64,000 nucleotides of DNA from Falciphora oryzae (lineage: Eukaryota; Ascomycota; Sordariomycetes; Magnaporthales; Magnaporthaceae). The notes beneath the pieces are model-generated. The model did no database searches and was not told the DNA's origin. It was given only the letters and a program-made list of their open reading frames with translations. The stretch covers positions 2,917,671 to 2,981,670 of the forward strand of contig JNVV01000002.1 of NCBI GenBank assembly GCA_000733355.1. The letters run 5' to 3'. Each line of letters opens with the position of its first letter. Positions within the stretch are counted from its first letter, which is position 1. A program made the translations under genes and the position numbers. Below, in pieces: positions 1-11,262 of this stretch.

Positions 1-102
1 GGTGCGGTCTTACTGACCCAGCCGGAATCGGTGCCTATTTCTGAGGACTGTCGTTCCCCAATCGCCAAAAGCATTCATTTCAGCTAACGTTTCGCTACCC
101 AG

Positions 103-751
103 GCTTTGTGGATGCTACCAAGATCCTTGGTGCATGGCGGGCGAACGGACTCGATGCGCAGTGGGTCGGTAAGTCAGCACGTTTCGCACCCAAGACAACA
201 TTCACCGGTGTGAGCCTGCCTTTTCGAGACTGATGCTGAAGCCCGCAGACCTGTTCGCATACGACAACTACTGCTCCTTCTCCATCATGTGGTCACTTTC
301 TCAGATCCCCCACGTCCTAGTCCCCAAGACACCATTACTTGTGCCTCCGGCAGCGTCGCTGGGAACAATCCCATCGGGCGCTGCGACGACGACCCCATTC
401 GCGCCGTCGACGATTCCTGCCGACCCGGGCAGTGGGAAATTCAATGATGCGCAGCTGCCGGTGTATGTACCAGCGTTAACGGTAGGTGGCTACACCAACT
501 CGCTGTTCCTCGACTTCTTCGACGACCCGACCTCCCTGCCAAACCTAGTTCGCAAACAGGTCGGCGTCGGGGGCTACGCGGACCACCGGCAGCGGAATCA
601 CACGCTACCGGACCTGGATGCATATGATCCGTCGGTGCCAGCGGATCTGCAGAGCCGCGCGAAGGCCGTCCGCGCTGCCGCCGTGGAAAGGGCTATGGCC
701 GAGGTCGCCAAGCGCAGGTCTGCAGCTCCCGCAGCCCCGTCCGTATCGTGA
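103..751 (+). CDS. 3' end of a hypothetical gene cut by the window edge
   Basis: Two exons are visible, 103-168 and 249-751. They are separated by an 80-bp intron with a GTAAGT donor, a CTGAAG-like branch site and a GCAG acceptor. An acceptor with a branch-like CTAAC just before base 103 shows that coding sequence continues upstream, outside the window. The joined frame reads about 189 residues. It contains a hydrophobic, aromatic stretch (LFAYDNYCSFSIMWSLSQIP), a Pro/Ala-rich middle, and an Ala/Arg/Lys-rich, probably helical C-terminus. I do not recognise a family. The frame is continuous across the splice junction and composition is protein-like, so the exons are probably real, but function is unknown. 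Confidence 0.5.
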
Positions 752-3519
752 GTCGGGTTTTGCTGCCGGGGCAAGTCCTCCAGGGCCACCAGACACGAGG
801 GAAAATGGAGTGGTCGAGACACGATCTCTCTTCGTGTGTGCGGACTCGTGTGTGTGGACATGACGAATGATACGAGATCCCAGGATAACGAGATCGGGCC
901 TGTTTGTAGAAATGTGGCGTTTGACAGATACGGGACGAGAGAATCGATTGGCGGGGACAATTTTCTCGGTAATACAGGGGGGTATGTGCAACGTTTGCGG
1001 GTCGTGAGGCCGCCGTGCTCCAGGATCGCATGCAGATTTATCAGACCGACAGCCCTCCCGGTCCGCTACAAGGTGTCACTTGGCAACCGGGTCTCGGCCT
1101 CGGCACGCGCGCCAGCGACGCCGGCAGTCCCTGGTCGGCCCACCTAGCCCTGGAGCTATTGACGCACTGCGCACTTGATTCGGGCGCATCTCATTGTTCT
1201 CCTGCCGTAGGCAAAAAGCCAGGCCCTTTCCACTCGTCATTGTGCCGCTGCTTGGCCTGGCTGTGCGTCGGCAGCGCCGCTGGCCGCTTTGTCCAGAATC
1301 ACCCCATTCCCCATCCAAGTCCGGCGCCACAGCTTAGCCAGCGAGAAAACAGTCGCGTGCTTGGCGCGCATCGCTAGGGCTGTGCGAAACTGGAAGCGAC
1401 GGACACAGTGCTGTCCAGGTTGCCACTTTATCTCCCAACCTTCTGGGCCCTCCGTGGGGGTGTTGACGAGGGATGAGAAAATTAAATGCACGTTCGATGC
1501 ATATGCCGACTGGAGCGCGCTGTGATGCGACACGAAGACTGAGATCCATCCTCCTATCGTGTCTCGCGTGTGCCTCCTCTGCTTCGTATCAAGCGCCAAA
1601 TGGATCTCTTACAAATGTGAACACGGAACCCTTCAAATCAGGCCCGCTGAAGCCGGGACGTGATGGCAGGGGCAAGCGGTCATTCGGCAAGATCGGCACG
1701 ACCAAAAAGGAGCAAACGCGATCAAACACGAAGGGTCGACCTATTAATATCTACAACAAGATGGTTGGTGGCTTGAGGCCTAGCCCGGGGATAGAAGGCC
1801 CCTGGCTCCGCGAACGAACACCAAGCGAGAGGCTTCGTAATGGATACTCATGATAGGTTAGCTTGGACGAAAAGGTGAGCATGCATAGCAGGGCGGGAGG
1901 AACATGGATGAAGTCTTCAATTTCCAAGATCTCGTTCGATGCGGGAGACAGACGACCCAGGCTTGCCCGACATTTCGGGGTCCAATTCCATCACCCGTCG
2001 TCACCCAAGACCTAAGGAGGAACAAGAGAGAAAAGAGAAAAGGCTTAGGAGGGGAGGCAATAAAATGTCTTGGGCTGTGTCGTCATTTCATCACAACAAG
2101 CCCTCCGAAAGCACCGAAGGCTGGCGGTCTATCCGGGGCTAGACCGCTCGTGGCTTGCTCCAGCGCTCTGCTGATCTTTTTGTTCACCCGGCCGAAGCAG
2201 CCTGGAGGTTCTAGGGTCGAGTCTTTCTCTCCTTCGAGCCTTTCCCCGGCCTTTGGTTTGGCTCCGGCGAGACCTGTCGTGGCTCCTGATTTTCTGTCTT
2301 GGCCGTGTCGAGGCGCTTCTCAGCTGGGCTTGGTTAGCGCTTGCGGCCCACGGCGGGCTGAGGGGATGATCGACCGCTGCTCCAGTTTTTATTTCGTAGC
2401 AAAGCTTCATGTTTGGCCCGAGTCCGCCGACGGCTCAGCGCTGAGTCCGGCCGGAAACAGGGAGCAGTCACGCCGTGTGCCTCGCCAGGCTTGCCCAAAA
2501 TGGCCTGCATTGTGATCGCCATAGCTGCATCAGCAGCCGCCCGAGGCGTGCGCACAATTTTCGCTCGCCCATCCACCAGAGATGCGTCGGCAATGGGGTG
2601 AGGAATGGACGCGGCGCGCTCTCGATACCGCTGCGTCCTGGTCATATCAGGACCGCCCAATGGAAGTCAATGTCGCCGGGTAAACTGCGTGTTATTGCCC
2701 GGGCCAGCCCACCTTTCGCTGTCGTCTGGATTGAATCCCCCAGGCTACCGATGGGGAAGGCGGGCCCCCCTGGCTCCTGGCTTGCGGTTGCGTTGGCCCC
2801 AGAAAAGCGTGCTCCATCCGTTACAGGTGGCTCAGAAGAAGGAAGGACCCCCAAAAGGCCACACAGGGCAGCAGCAGGCGCCGGGTTGGCGTCACACTGT
2901 GTGGCCTGGATTGGTACCAGACGGTGGGATGCATGGCCCCGCCTAGACGCTTTTGGGGGGGCAGATCGCACACGGACCCCGCAAGCGCTGCAGACAGCAG
3001 AAGGTTGCGCTGTGTGGCTCATACTGTATTCCAGCCCGGCGCCCTGAAAGCCGCCCTTGCGGCCACCTTGGGGCTGGGCGAGCCGGGGCCGAATCCCGCC
3101 TTGGAATTTTTCTCTCCTAATCCAAACGATAATTTAGACCACTCGGGCGAGGCCGCCAAGGGTGTCTGCCTCAAAACGCTTCTTCGTCCTGACTAGCCGC
3201 AACTTTCACTGACTTGTCTCTGCGACCTTGAACTTCCGCGATCGTCGGGCCCAGCCAGGACAGAAAAGAAAAGTTGCGCTGGTCCTAGGCAGCACTACCG
3301 CATCCACCACCACATTCCCTTTCGGCCCCGAACACCACCGTCGCCCGCGCCAGGCAGATGGTCCCTTTTACTCGGTCGCCAACTTGGAAGTGGGTGGTTA
3401 GGGATCGCTCTGGTTCGTGAGCTCGCCAAAGCTTGCTCTCGCCTCTGGCGTTGCGCGCCGCGCCGCGCCGCGGAGATAGCAGATCCGACTCATTTCTCGC
3501 CCCCGGCCATCCGCTCACG
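752..3519. other. intergenic region, no gene recognised
   Basis: About 2.8 kb between the partial gene and PRP24. Several open frames up to about 200 codons exist on both strands, but they overlap each other and give low-complexity Arg/Pro/Ser-rich translations typical of GC-rich noncoding DNA. The last few hundred bases must hold the PRP24 promoter and leader; no clear TATA box was seen. Confidence 0.5.
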
Positions 3520-6500
3520 ATGAACGACAGAATCCGAGAAGCAAACAGCGCGAGCGCGCCGCCGACTTCGGTTCCGCCCCGGTCCCCTCCATCGGCACCA
3601 CCCATCGGCGAGGACAGCTGGGTCGACTACATCGACCAGCAGAAGCAGCACGCGCGCGACCTCGAGGCCCGCATCCAGATTCTCGAGCTGTACAAAAAGG
3701 CCACAACGGCCGAGCCCGGCAGCCTGCGGATATGGCTGGCTTACTGCGAGTACTTTTGGTCCCTCTATCAGAGCTGCCAACACCCCTCCCACCAGATCCC
3801 ATGGACGTGGCCCGCCGAAGAGCTTCAGACGGCACGCGAGATACTCTCTCTTGATTCTGCCCTGCGCGTCTGGCAAGAAGGCCACGATGCTACCCAGTAC
3901 CGCCTAGGCGACAGCCACGAGCTCTGGAACCGATGGATCGCCAGGGAGATGGAGCTCCTATCACGCACCAAAACCGCCGAGGGTGTTAAGCGCATCACTC
4001 ACCTCTTCCGCAACCGCCTGATGAATCCCCATTCCACCTGGGCTGAGACCTCCCAGGCCTACTCCACCTTCCTCTCAGAGTACAACCACACTGCCTGGGA
4101 GAGCTCCATGAAGGACATCTCGGCGCGCTCCCAGTCTGCACGAGACCTCTACGAGAAGCGTGACCCGTACGAGACAAAGCTGGCCAGGGCCGCCGGCGCA
4201 GGCGACCTAGACGCCCAGCGCACCGTCGTGAAGGACTACCTACAGTTCGAGATCACCAGTGCCATCCGGGAGAAAAAGAACCCCAAACTCGCCATAGGGA
4301 TAGCCATGGGCCTCTTCTCGCGCGCCCTCACCGGCATCCTTGCCACCGACGAGGCCACCTGGGCCGACTATGCCGTCTTCGTCTCATCCCTCTACCACCG
4401 GTTTAGTAGTCCCGAGACGCGCGACCCTGACATGCTGCAGATCATCCCAAGTAGTCCTTCCGTGCTGCAAGGCGCCGTATCGCATTGTCCCTGGTCCGGC
4501 CCACTCTGGGCGCGTTACATCCTGAGTGCAGAGGAGGCCGGCTTATCCTTCTCGGCCATGGAGAGAATCAAGCACGCGGCGACGGACAACTCCCAGCTGG
4601 ACCGCGACGGCATGGTCGGGGTGGTCGAGATGTACGCCGCGTGGTGCGGCTACCTGAAGCGGTCGGCCCTGGACCCCGCCGCATCCGAGGAGACGACCGA
4701 CCTTGCCGACTCGGGTCTCCTGGCTGCGCTGGAGGCCGTGCAGGTGTGGGGCGAGCGCCGATTCGGCAACTCGTACGTGGGTGATCCCGACTTCCGCCTC
4801 GAGCGGGTCCTGATCGGCTACCTCACTGAGAAGCACGGCGCTATCGAGGAGGCTCGCGCTCAGTGGATGAGGCTTGCCGAGAAACCGCTGTACGCTGCCA
4901 GCTACAACTTTTGGCTGCAATACTACGGATGGGAGATCCAGCTCTTCCAGGCTGAGAAGGGCAAGAGGCGCAGTCCGACCCCGGGCCCGTCACTTCCGCC
5001 AAGGGCTTCGCCGCGGTCGCCCGTCCACGCGACCGATGTGCTGCAACGCGCCCTGAAGAGGAAGGATCTTGATTGGCCCGAGAGGGTCATCGAGATCTAC
5101 CTGCAGCACTGCAACGACCACGAGACGCCCGAGAACCTGCGGCTGGCGTACGACTTTGTGCATCGGACCAAGAAACAGCTGGAGCAGCGCCGGAAGGACG
5201 AAGCTGCTGCCGCTGCCGCCTACGCCGCCGCGGCTGCCCCGGCCGTAGCGTCAACGCAACAGGCCGAAGCAGAGGCTCAAGGCTCGCCTTCGGCTGCGTC
5301 CAAGAGGAAGCGCGGGGACACCCCCGATCGCTCCGAAGAAGGTGCGAACAAGCGGGCCAGGAATCAAGCGAATGACGCGACCAGCTCCACTGTCCAGGCC
5401 GACGAGGACTCGTCCTCGCAGGCTGGCGCTACCCAGAAGCGAGACCGGGAGCACACGTCCGTCATCGTCACGAACCTACCGGCTGACACGACACAGACCA
5501 GGGTCCGGCAGTACTTCCGTGAGTACGGCCACGTCAATAACCTTCTGCTCCGCAAGGTCGATAATGGCCAATCCGCCGTCGCCGTTGTCGAGTTTCGTTC
5601 CCCCGACGACGCTCGGTCCGCCCTCCTGCGTGATGGCAAATACTTCGGGCAGCAGATTGTTGGCGTCAAGCCCGCAGACGGTCTGACCCTGTTCGTTACC
5701 AACTACCCGCCGACGGCCGACGAGTCCTACGTTCGAAACCTGTTCGCCGACTGCGGTGAGATTCTCGATGTGCGCTGGCCTAGCCTCAAGTACAACACGC
5801 ACCGTCGCTTCTGCTACGTCACCTTCCGCGAGCCCGAGGGGGCCGGAGAGGCCACCAAGCTCGACGGACGGATGTTGGAGGGAAAGTACAAGCTAAGTGC
5901 AAAGTACTCGAACCCGGCGCAGAAGAAGGCACGTGAGGGCGCAACCTCGGAGGGGAGGGAGGTCAAGGTACAGAACTTGCCATCCGATGCGGACGATGAG
6001 GCTGTCAAGGAGTTGTTTGGCAAGTACGGAAAGATTCAGACGGTTCGAATCTTGCGCAACATGGCGGGCAAGTCCCAGGGAACCGGTTTCGTTGTGTTCG
6101 AGGCCAAATCCGAGGCTGAAGCCGCAGCTGCAGAGCTCAACATGGCCAAGATGCGCAGCAGCATTCTCACAGTCGAGGTTACCAAGGTGACCAACTTCAA
6201 GCCAATCGCGCGCGCCGTCAACTCTACGTCTCCAGCCCCCCCTTCCGCTAGCGACAAGGAGGGTGACGTATCCATAGTCGAGGGTGTGGCCGCCGACCGG
6301 CCGAGCGGAAACAGAAGCAAAGAATCTCGCGATCTCCGGACATTCGCACTGCTCGGCCTGCCGGACACGGTCAACGATGCTCGTGTGCGGGCGCTGGTTG
6401 AGAAACACGGCACTATAACCAAGCTCATTCTCCGGCCGGATCATGCCGGGGCCATTGTCGAGATGGAGGACCAGGCGGCCGTCGGCAAGGCGCAGCTCGC

Positions 6501-6984
6501 GCTCCAGGGCTCTGAGCTGGGTGGCCGCGCCATCCGAACCGGTACCGTTGCGGAGCTTCTGTCCGAGAAGGCCGAGCATCGCACCGACCGCATCGACCGC
6601 CCTGCGGCCACCGCTGACAAGGCTGCCCTGGAGAACAAGGCAGCTGCCGCTGGTGACGAGAAGAAGAAGACGGCCAGCCTAATGATGCCGCCTCCTCGTC
6701 TTCACCGCCCTGTGCTCGGCCAGAATAAGCCCAAGCGCGGACTCGGCTTCGTGAAAGCGGCCGCACCGCGCCAGGTCCCCAACGGCCAGGGCCCAACGGC
6801 TGCGTCGACGAATGGAGCGGTTGGTGTTGCGCCCAAGAGCAACGCACAGTTCAGAGACATGTTCCTCTCTAGTGGACGCGACAAGAAAGATTCCGGTGAC
6901 GCCAAACAGGACCCTTCCGATGACAAGGGGAGCTCTACGAATAACCAGGCTCCTGTCCCCGGAGGTGTTCAAAATGGCGCTTGA
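3520..6984 (+). CDS. PRP24: U4/U6 snRNA recycling factor, Prp24/SART3 homologue
   Basis: A single uninterrupted exon encodes 1154 residues. The first ATG is at 3520; the open frame extends further upstream but without ATG. The N-terminal half (about 40-520) has the helical W/Y-rich pattern of HAT repeats (for example LYKKATTAEPGSLRIWLAY). A charged Ala-rich linker follows. Four RRM domains lie at about 645-720, 722-800, 814-890 and 940-1010, with RNP-like cores such as VIVTNLP, LFVTNYP and VKVQNLP. Near residue 1106 the motif SNAQFRDMFL matches the C-terminal Lsm-interacting motif typical of Prp24 and SART3. HAT repeats, four RRMs and this tail define the family, which anneals U4 and U6 snRNAs and recycles U4/U6 snRNPs in the nucleus. 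The fourth RRM is the most divergent. Confidence 0.93.
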   Translation: MNDRIREANSASAPPTSVPPRSPPSAPPIGEDSWVDYIDQQKQHARDLEARIQILELYKKATTAEPGSLRIWLAYCEYFWSLYQSCQHPSHQIPWTWPAEELQTAREILSLDSALRVWQEGHDATQYRLGDSHELWNRWIAREMELLSRTKTAEGVKRITHLFRNRLMNPHSTWAETSQAYSTFLSEYNHTAWESSMKDISARSQSARDLYEKRDPYETKLARAAGAGDLDAQRTVVKDYLQFEITSAIREKKNPKLAIGIAMGLFSRALTGILATDEATWADYAVFVSSLYHRFSSPETRDPDMLQIIPSSPSVLQGAVSHCPWSGPLWARYILSAEEAGLSFSAMERIKHAATDNSQLDRDGMVGVVEMYAAWCGYLKRSALDPAASEETTDLADSGLLAALEAVQVWGERRFGNSYVGDPDFRLERVLIGYLTEKHGAIEEARAQWMRLAEKPLYAASYNFWLQYYGWEIQLFQAEKGKRRSPTPGPSLPPRASPRSPVHATDVLQRALKRKDLDWPERVIEIYLQHCNDHETPENLRLAYDFVHRTKKQLEQRRKDEAAAAAAYAAAAAPAVASTQQAEAEAQGSPSAASKRKRGDTPDRSEEGANKRARNQANDATSSTVQADEDSSSQAGATQKRDREHTSVIVTNLPADTTQTRVRQYFREYGHVNNLLLRKVDNGQSAVAVVEFRSPDDARSALLRDGKYFGQQIVGVKPADGLTLFVTNYPPTADESYVRNLFADCGEILDVRWPSLKYNTHRRFCYVTFREPEGAGEATKLDGRMLEGKYKLSAKYSNPAQKKAREGATSEGREVKVQNLPSDADDEAVKELFGKYGKIQTVRILRNMAGKSQGTGFVVFEAKSEAEAAAAELNMAKMRSSILTVEVTKVTNFKPIARAVNSTSPAPPSASDKEGDVSIVEGVAADRPSGNRSKESRDLRTFALLGLPDTVNDARVRALVEKHGTITKLILRPDHAGAIVEMEDQAAVGKAQLALQGSELGGRAIRTGTVAELLSEKAEHRTDRIDRPAATADKAALENKAAAAGDEKKKTASLMMPPPRLHRPVLGQNKPKRGLGFVKAAAPRQVPNGQGPTAASTNGAVGVAPKSNAQFRDMFLSSGRDKKDSGDAKQDPSDDKGSSTNNQAPVPGGVQNGA

Positions 6985-7834
6985 TGATCAACCCAGGAGA
7001 TACCTGGCGACGATCTTGCAGATCATACTACGCAACGACTACAGCCCCTGGGCCCATTCGCTTACAATTTTTTTTTTTTCTTATTCATTTCCGGGGATGT
7101 GCTGACAGCTGTTTGTACCAACAACTAGAAATACTTTACGGTGGGGCTTGAGGGATTTATCTTATCCATTCTGGTGCCGTGAGAATTTACTTATACCCCT
7201 TTTCTTTCCTCTCGCTTTCTACACATGTTCTTGCTACTTCTTTTCTTCGGGGTCGGGTGTCGGGCCAGGAAGGCCGAACTGAATGGGGCGGCTGGGTGGT
7301 TAGGTTTGCGAACGGCATACTTTCGCTTTTTCTTCCATTTGTGTTTCTTGTCTCGGCTGACACCTTGTGTCGGGGACGGCAAATATTCCACTCCAGCATA
7401 GTCGGAAGAGTGTTTCTCCATGTTGTCTTAGCATTGTTGAGGTATCCAGAGGTAGCTTGGCTGGGCCCGGGGGTGATGGGCAATACGCAACGGTTAAGGG
7501 TCTTGAAACTGCGGTGGCTCCGGTCTCTTGTCTGGCAGGTTGGCATCGTCGAGTTTCGGCTCAAGGCTCAGAATATCTAGGTCTCTGCGTAATGCGAGAG
7601 CTCAAAACGGCATGCTTTGCCTGTGAACGAAACGAGTCCGCTGGTTTGTCAATCGGACGGAAACCCACGAGTGCGTTGATCATTATGTGCATTAAAACCA
7701 TGCACTTCCATCCTTTCCGAGATCACCAGCCAAGGTGGTGTGCGAACGAGGAATTACAGAAACAAAGAAAAACAGAAGCCTTCCACCTATGTGCATAATC
7801 TACAAAATCCGTCCAAGTTCCCCAAAACTCGCAC
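6985..7834. other. convergent intergenic region
   Basis: This stretch separates the 3' ends of PRP24 (plus strand) and LRA1 (minus strand). T-rich tracts near 7070-7100 and 7200-7240 fit 3' UTR and polyadenylation sequence. No coding region was recognised. Confidence 0.5.
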
Positions 7835-8662
7835 TCACTGCAAGTTGACAAACAACCCGCCGTCGACCAGCAGCTGGGCGCCCGTGACGTAGCCGCTCAG
7901 CTCCTCCGAGGCGAGGAACACGGCGGGGCCGGCCATGTCGGCGGGCTCGCCCGTCCGGCCGAGCGGGATGCGGCCCTCCATGTAGGCGCGCTTCGCGTCG
8001 TCGGCCAGGTCGGCGTCGTTGAGCTGCGTCTTGATGGTCCCGGGCAGCAGCGCGTTGCACCGGATCCCGTGCCTGCCCAGCGCGACCGCCGTGCTCTGCA
8101 TCAGCGACAGCACCCCGGCCTTTGTCGGCGTGTAGTGTGTCTGCAGCCCGCCGCCGACCAGGGCGCTGATGCTGCTGACGCCGATGATGGACCCGCCCGG
8201 GGGCGATTGGCCCCTCGCCATCTGGCGGGCCGCGGCCTGGACGACGTGGAAGGCGCCGTCGAGGTTGGTGCGGACCGTGTCGGCGAACAGGTCGACGTCG
8301 AGGTCGAGGAACTCGGCAAAGGTGCAGATGCCCGCGTTGGAGACGCACACGTCCAGCCGGCCCGTGCCGAACTCGGCCAGCGCGTGCTCGACCAGGCGGG
8401 CGCCCGTCTGCGGGTCGCGCACGTCGCCGGGGAGGTGCGTGAGGCGGCCTGCTTTGGCGCCGGATGCGGTGACCGAGGCCTGGATAGCGGCGGCCTCGGT
8501 CTGGAGCGACTCGAGGTGCGGGCGGTCTTTCTCCAAGTCTAGGTGGTTGACGGCGACGTTGCACCCTTGGCGCAGGAAGCCGAGGGCGATGGCGCGCCCG
8601 ATGCCCGTCGTCCCGCCCGTGATGATGGCCGTCTTGCCGGCGAGGATGTTCATGCAGGGCAT
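7835..8662 (-). CDS. LRA1: L-rhamnose 1-dehydrogenase (short-chain dehydrogenase)
   Basis: A single exon of 275 residues; an alternative start three codons later at 8653 is equally good. It is a classical SDR: the nucleotide-binding TGGTTGIG is at 15-22, NAG at 109-111, the catalytic Ser near 164, and YTPTK with Tyr177 and Lys181. The stretches SSISALVGG, HYTPTKAG and YMEGRIPLGR, and the C-terminus LLVDGGLFVNLQ, are those I associate with fungal L-rhamnose 1-dehydrogenase (LRA1/RHA1/LraA). That enzyme oxidises L-rhamnose to L-rhamnono-lactone with NAD(P)+ in the cytosol. The gene lies 1.07 kb downstream of L-rhamnonate dehydratase on the same strand, which strengthens the assignment. Cofactor preference cannot be read with confidence. 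Confidence 0.88.
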   Translation of the reverse strand: MPCMNILAGKTAIITGGTTGIGRAIALGFLRQGCNVAVNHLDLEKDRPHLESLQTEAAAIQASVTASGAKAGRLTHLPGDVRDPQTGARLVEHALAEFGTGRLDVCVSNAGICTFAEFLDLDVDLFADTVRTNLDGAFHVVQAAARQMARGQSPPGGSIIGVSSISALVGGGLQTHYTPTKAGVLSLMQSTAVALGRHGIRCNALLPGTIKTQLNDADLADDAKRAYMEGRIPLGRTGEPADMAGPAVFLASEELSGYVTGAQLLVDGGLFVNLQ

Positions 8663-9730
8663 GGCTGCGAGGCTTTTCTGGCTCTCACCTTGAGCGTGCT
8701 TGTTCTCGGGGTAGGGGGAGCAGGCACAGCTCTTCGGTGATTTGCAAGGATGGGCGAGGTATGGAGATTCAGGAGGAGAGCGACGCGAGCCCTGTTTCCC
8801 GCTGAGAATATTCGAGCTCAAGCTCAACCTGTCACACGTAGCTGGCTCCTGCAATGGCAGGTCGCCCGCGGTAAATCGCAAGCCGAGATGGATGTCATGT
8901 GGGGTTGGGGATCTGGGCCGTGGTAAATTGAGTTGTTTTACACCCGAAAACAGATGAAGGGACTTCCATCACGGCCACAGCAAAAGGTATTACAAGAGGA
9001 AGCGTCAAGTTGGTTTTCATATTCTATACGTGTGTTACCAGGGTTTCATGAAACTTTTCAAACCTAGGGGCAACCTGACATTTTCAATAGTATCAGATTT
9101 CTATCCCTCCTCGCGATGGTTTGCTTTCCATGGAAAGGAATCTGCTATGATGCTGCACAAAGATCGATCACCCACTTGCCGAGCACTTGGGCTCCCGAAA
9201 GTGGACTCTTCAGTCCCATCAACAGGTGGACCTCTCTGCCGTCATGCGGGGGGTTTAGCTTCATCGAGTAGGGGCCAACCCCGCGGTCCTCGGGGTGCTT
9301 TACAGCGAGCTTCAATGTCTCAGTTCGCCACGTCATTGAGTGGCTTCCATTCGATGCCGTCCAATCTCGCCTCGAACATAGGTAGGTACCTACCCACAGG
9401 CTTTAGCGTAGGTGCCGAGCAGAGTGCTGTTTCATGAGCTACTCTATTCAGAATATCATTTTGCCGTCAAAATATCGTTCAAAGTCGGGAGCCGAGCAAG
9501 TACGAGTTTCAATTTGTAAGAATGCAATATGCTGACCTTCCTAGAAAATTCATGTTGCCCCCAAAATCCATCAAACGATAAAGGCCCTACGAGCCATAAG
9601 ACAAAAAAAAAAGTCATCAAATAAGAAATACGACATCAAAGATATGAACTTGAAAATCCACCGATAGTTACCGCCGAGAATTGGACACAACGGAGCCCAC
9701 ACACGCCCTCTCTCCTGGTCCCTTCCCCTC
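8663..9730. other. intergenic region between LRA3 and LRA1
   Basis: About 1.07 kb holding the LRA1 promoter and the LRA3 3' UTR. The part near 9540-9660 is A/T-rich with a poly-A tract, as expected for a 3' end. No additional gene, such as the lactonase of the pathway, was found here. Confidence 0.5.
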
Positions 9731-11180
9731 TCACTGCTTCTGCTCTTCGGCCTTGGCAGCACCGTTGGCCGGGACATCGCCGCTGACTAGCGCCTTGGCA
9801 GGAGCAGGAGTCAGGAGGAGGTCGGCCGGGATCATCTTGGACCGTGCGGCCGGGTTGAGCGTCAGCCCGAAGCCGGGCTTGTCCAGGTCGGCCGTGGTCA
9901 GGAAGCCCTTGGTGGGGATGACCTCGTCGGTGAAGAGGTCGCCAAACACGGGCAGGACGCTCTTGCCATCGGGCGAGTTGGCCAGGTACTCCTGGAACGG
10001 CGTGTTGGGCTGCGAGATGACAAAGTGGTAGCTGTAGGGCCCGCTGGCGTGCGGCACCACGGGGATGTCGTAGGCGGCGGCCATGGCCGAGACCTTGAGC
10101 AGCTCCGTCATGCCGCCAAGCCACATGACGTCGGGCTGGATGATGTCGAGGTTGCGGCCCTCGACCAGCTTGCGGAAGCCGTAGCGCGAGTACTCGTGCT
10201 CGCCCGTGGTGAACTTGAGCGTCGGGTGCGCCCGCTTGATCTGCGCGAAGCCGTCCGTGTCGTCGGGGCTCAGGCACTCCTCCCACCAGTTGATGTCGAG
10301 GTCCAGGCAGGCCTTGGCGATCTCGATCGTGTACGACACGTTGAGCGACATGTAGCAGTCCACCATGATGGGGAAGTCTGGGCCGACGGCCTCGCGGTGC
10401 TTGCGCAGGAACTCGACGTTCTTCTTGAGCCCCGCGTGGCCCTCCTCCGGGCAGTACGGCAGCGGCACCTTGGCGCCCCAGAAGCCCATCTCCTTGGCCG
10501 CCGTCGGCTCCGGGCCGGTGCAGTAGAAGTCCAGACGCTCCTTGGTCGCGCCTCCGATGAGCTTGTACACGGGCTCGTTGCGGATCTTGCCCAGGAGGTC
10601 CCAGATGGCCAGGTCGATGACCGAGATGACGGCGATCGGCAGGCCCTTGCGGCCGTAGAAGATGGACGCCCGGTACATCTGCTCAAACAGATGGTTCGTG
10701 TTCCTGGGGTCGGCCCCGATCAAGAACCGCTCAAAGTGCTGGTGCACCAGCCAGCAGGCGGGAGGGCCGCCAAAGCCGGTGGCGTAGCCAACTGTGCCAT
10801 CACTGGCCTCGAGCTCCACAAAGAAGGAGCCGAGAACGTTGATGCCCCAGCTGGTCCGCGAGCTGCGGTACTTCTCCCATCTCGAGCAAGGGGTGGAAAT
10901 GGGCGAGTCGATTAGCCTGCAGAGAGTGTAAGTTTGGTGGTCTAGAAACGCGTGCGGTAATCGCTCTGGTGTTTTTGCAAGTGCCTATCTGGGCTGGGCC
11001 TTACCAGTGACCGCCTTTGACGTTGTGGTAATCGCCGCCTGCATGACATGTTTAGCGTTTTGCCATTGCCGGAGCAGATCGCAAGCAGCGGCGCGCGGGA
11101 TACCACTTACCCGAGCCGACACCTCCGATCACAAAGGACCGCACCGCCTTGATCGTGGGAAAGTCTCTGACGGATGCCAT
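9731..11180 (-). CDS. LRA3: L-rhamnonate dehydratase (enolase superfamily)
   Basis: Three exons: 11111-11180, 11005-11038 (34 bp) and 9731-10916, giving 429 residues. Introns carry GTAAGT and GTAAGG donors and CAG acceptors. The joined N-terminus reads FVIGGVGSGGDYHNVKGGHW. The C-terminal barrel has the enolase-superfamily ligands in order: Asp221 (VDCYMS), Glu247 (WWEEC), Glu274 (TGEHEY), Asp297 (QPDVMW) and His324 (VPHASG). This spacing matches bacterial RhamD. The enzyme dehydrates L-rhamnonate to 2-keto-3-deoxy-L-rhamnonate with Mg2+, the third step of the fungal non-phosphorylated rhamnose route. LRA1 lies just downstream; the lactonase (LRA2) and aldolase (LRA4) are not in the window. 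Confidence 0.92.
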
Positions 11181-11254
11181 GGCGGGGGAGTTGTGGCGAT
11201 GGAGAAAAGACAAATAACGAGCAGAAAGGTGAAGCCGCCGAAGCAAGACGGACC

Positions 11255-11262
11255 TTTATATA
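11255..11262 (-). promoter_or_regulatory. TATA box of LRA3
   Basis: TATATAAA on the minus strand, about 75 bp upstream of the LRA3 start codon. The position is plausible for a core promoter of an inducible sugar-catabolic gene. No experimental support. Confidence 0.5.

Noticed and set aside
1904..2515. 203-codon open frame on the plus strand
   Set aside because: Translation is low complexity and unlike any family; it overlaps comparable frames on the other strand, and no splice or promoter context supports it.
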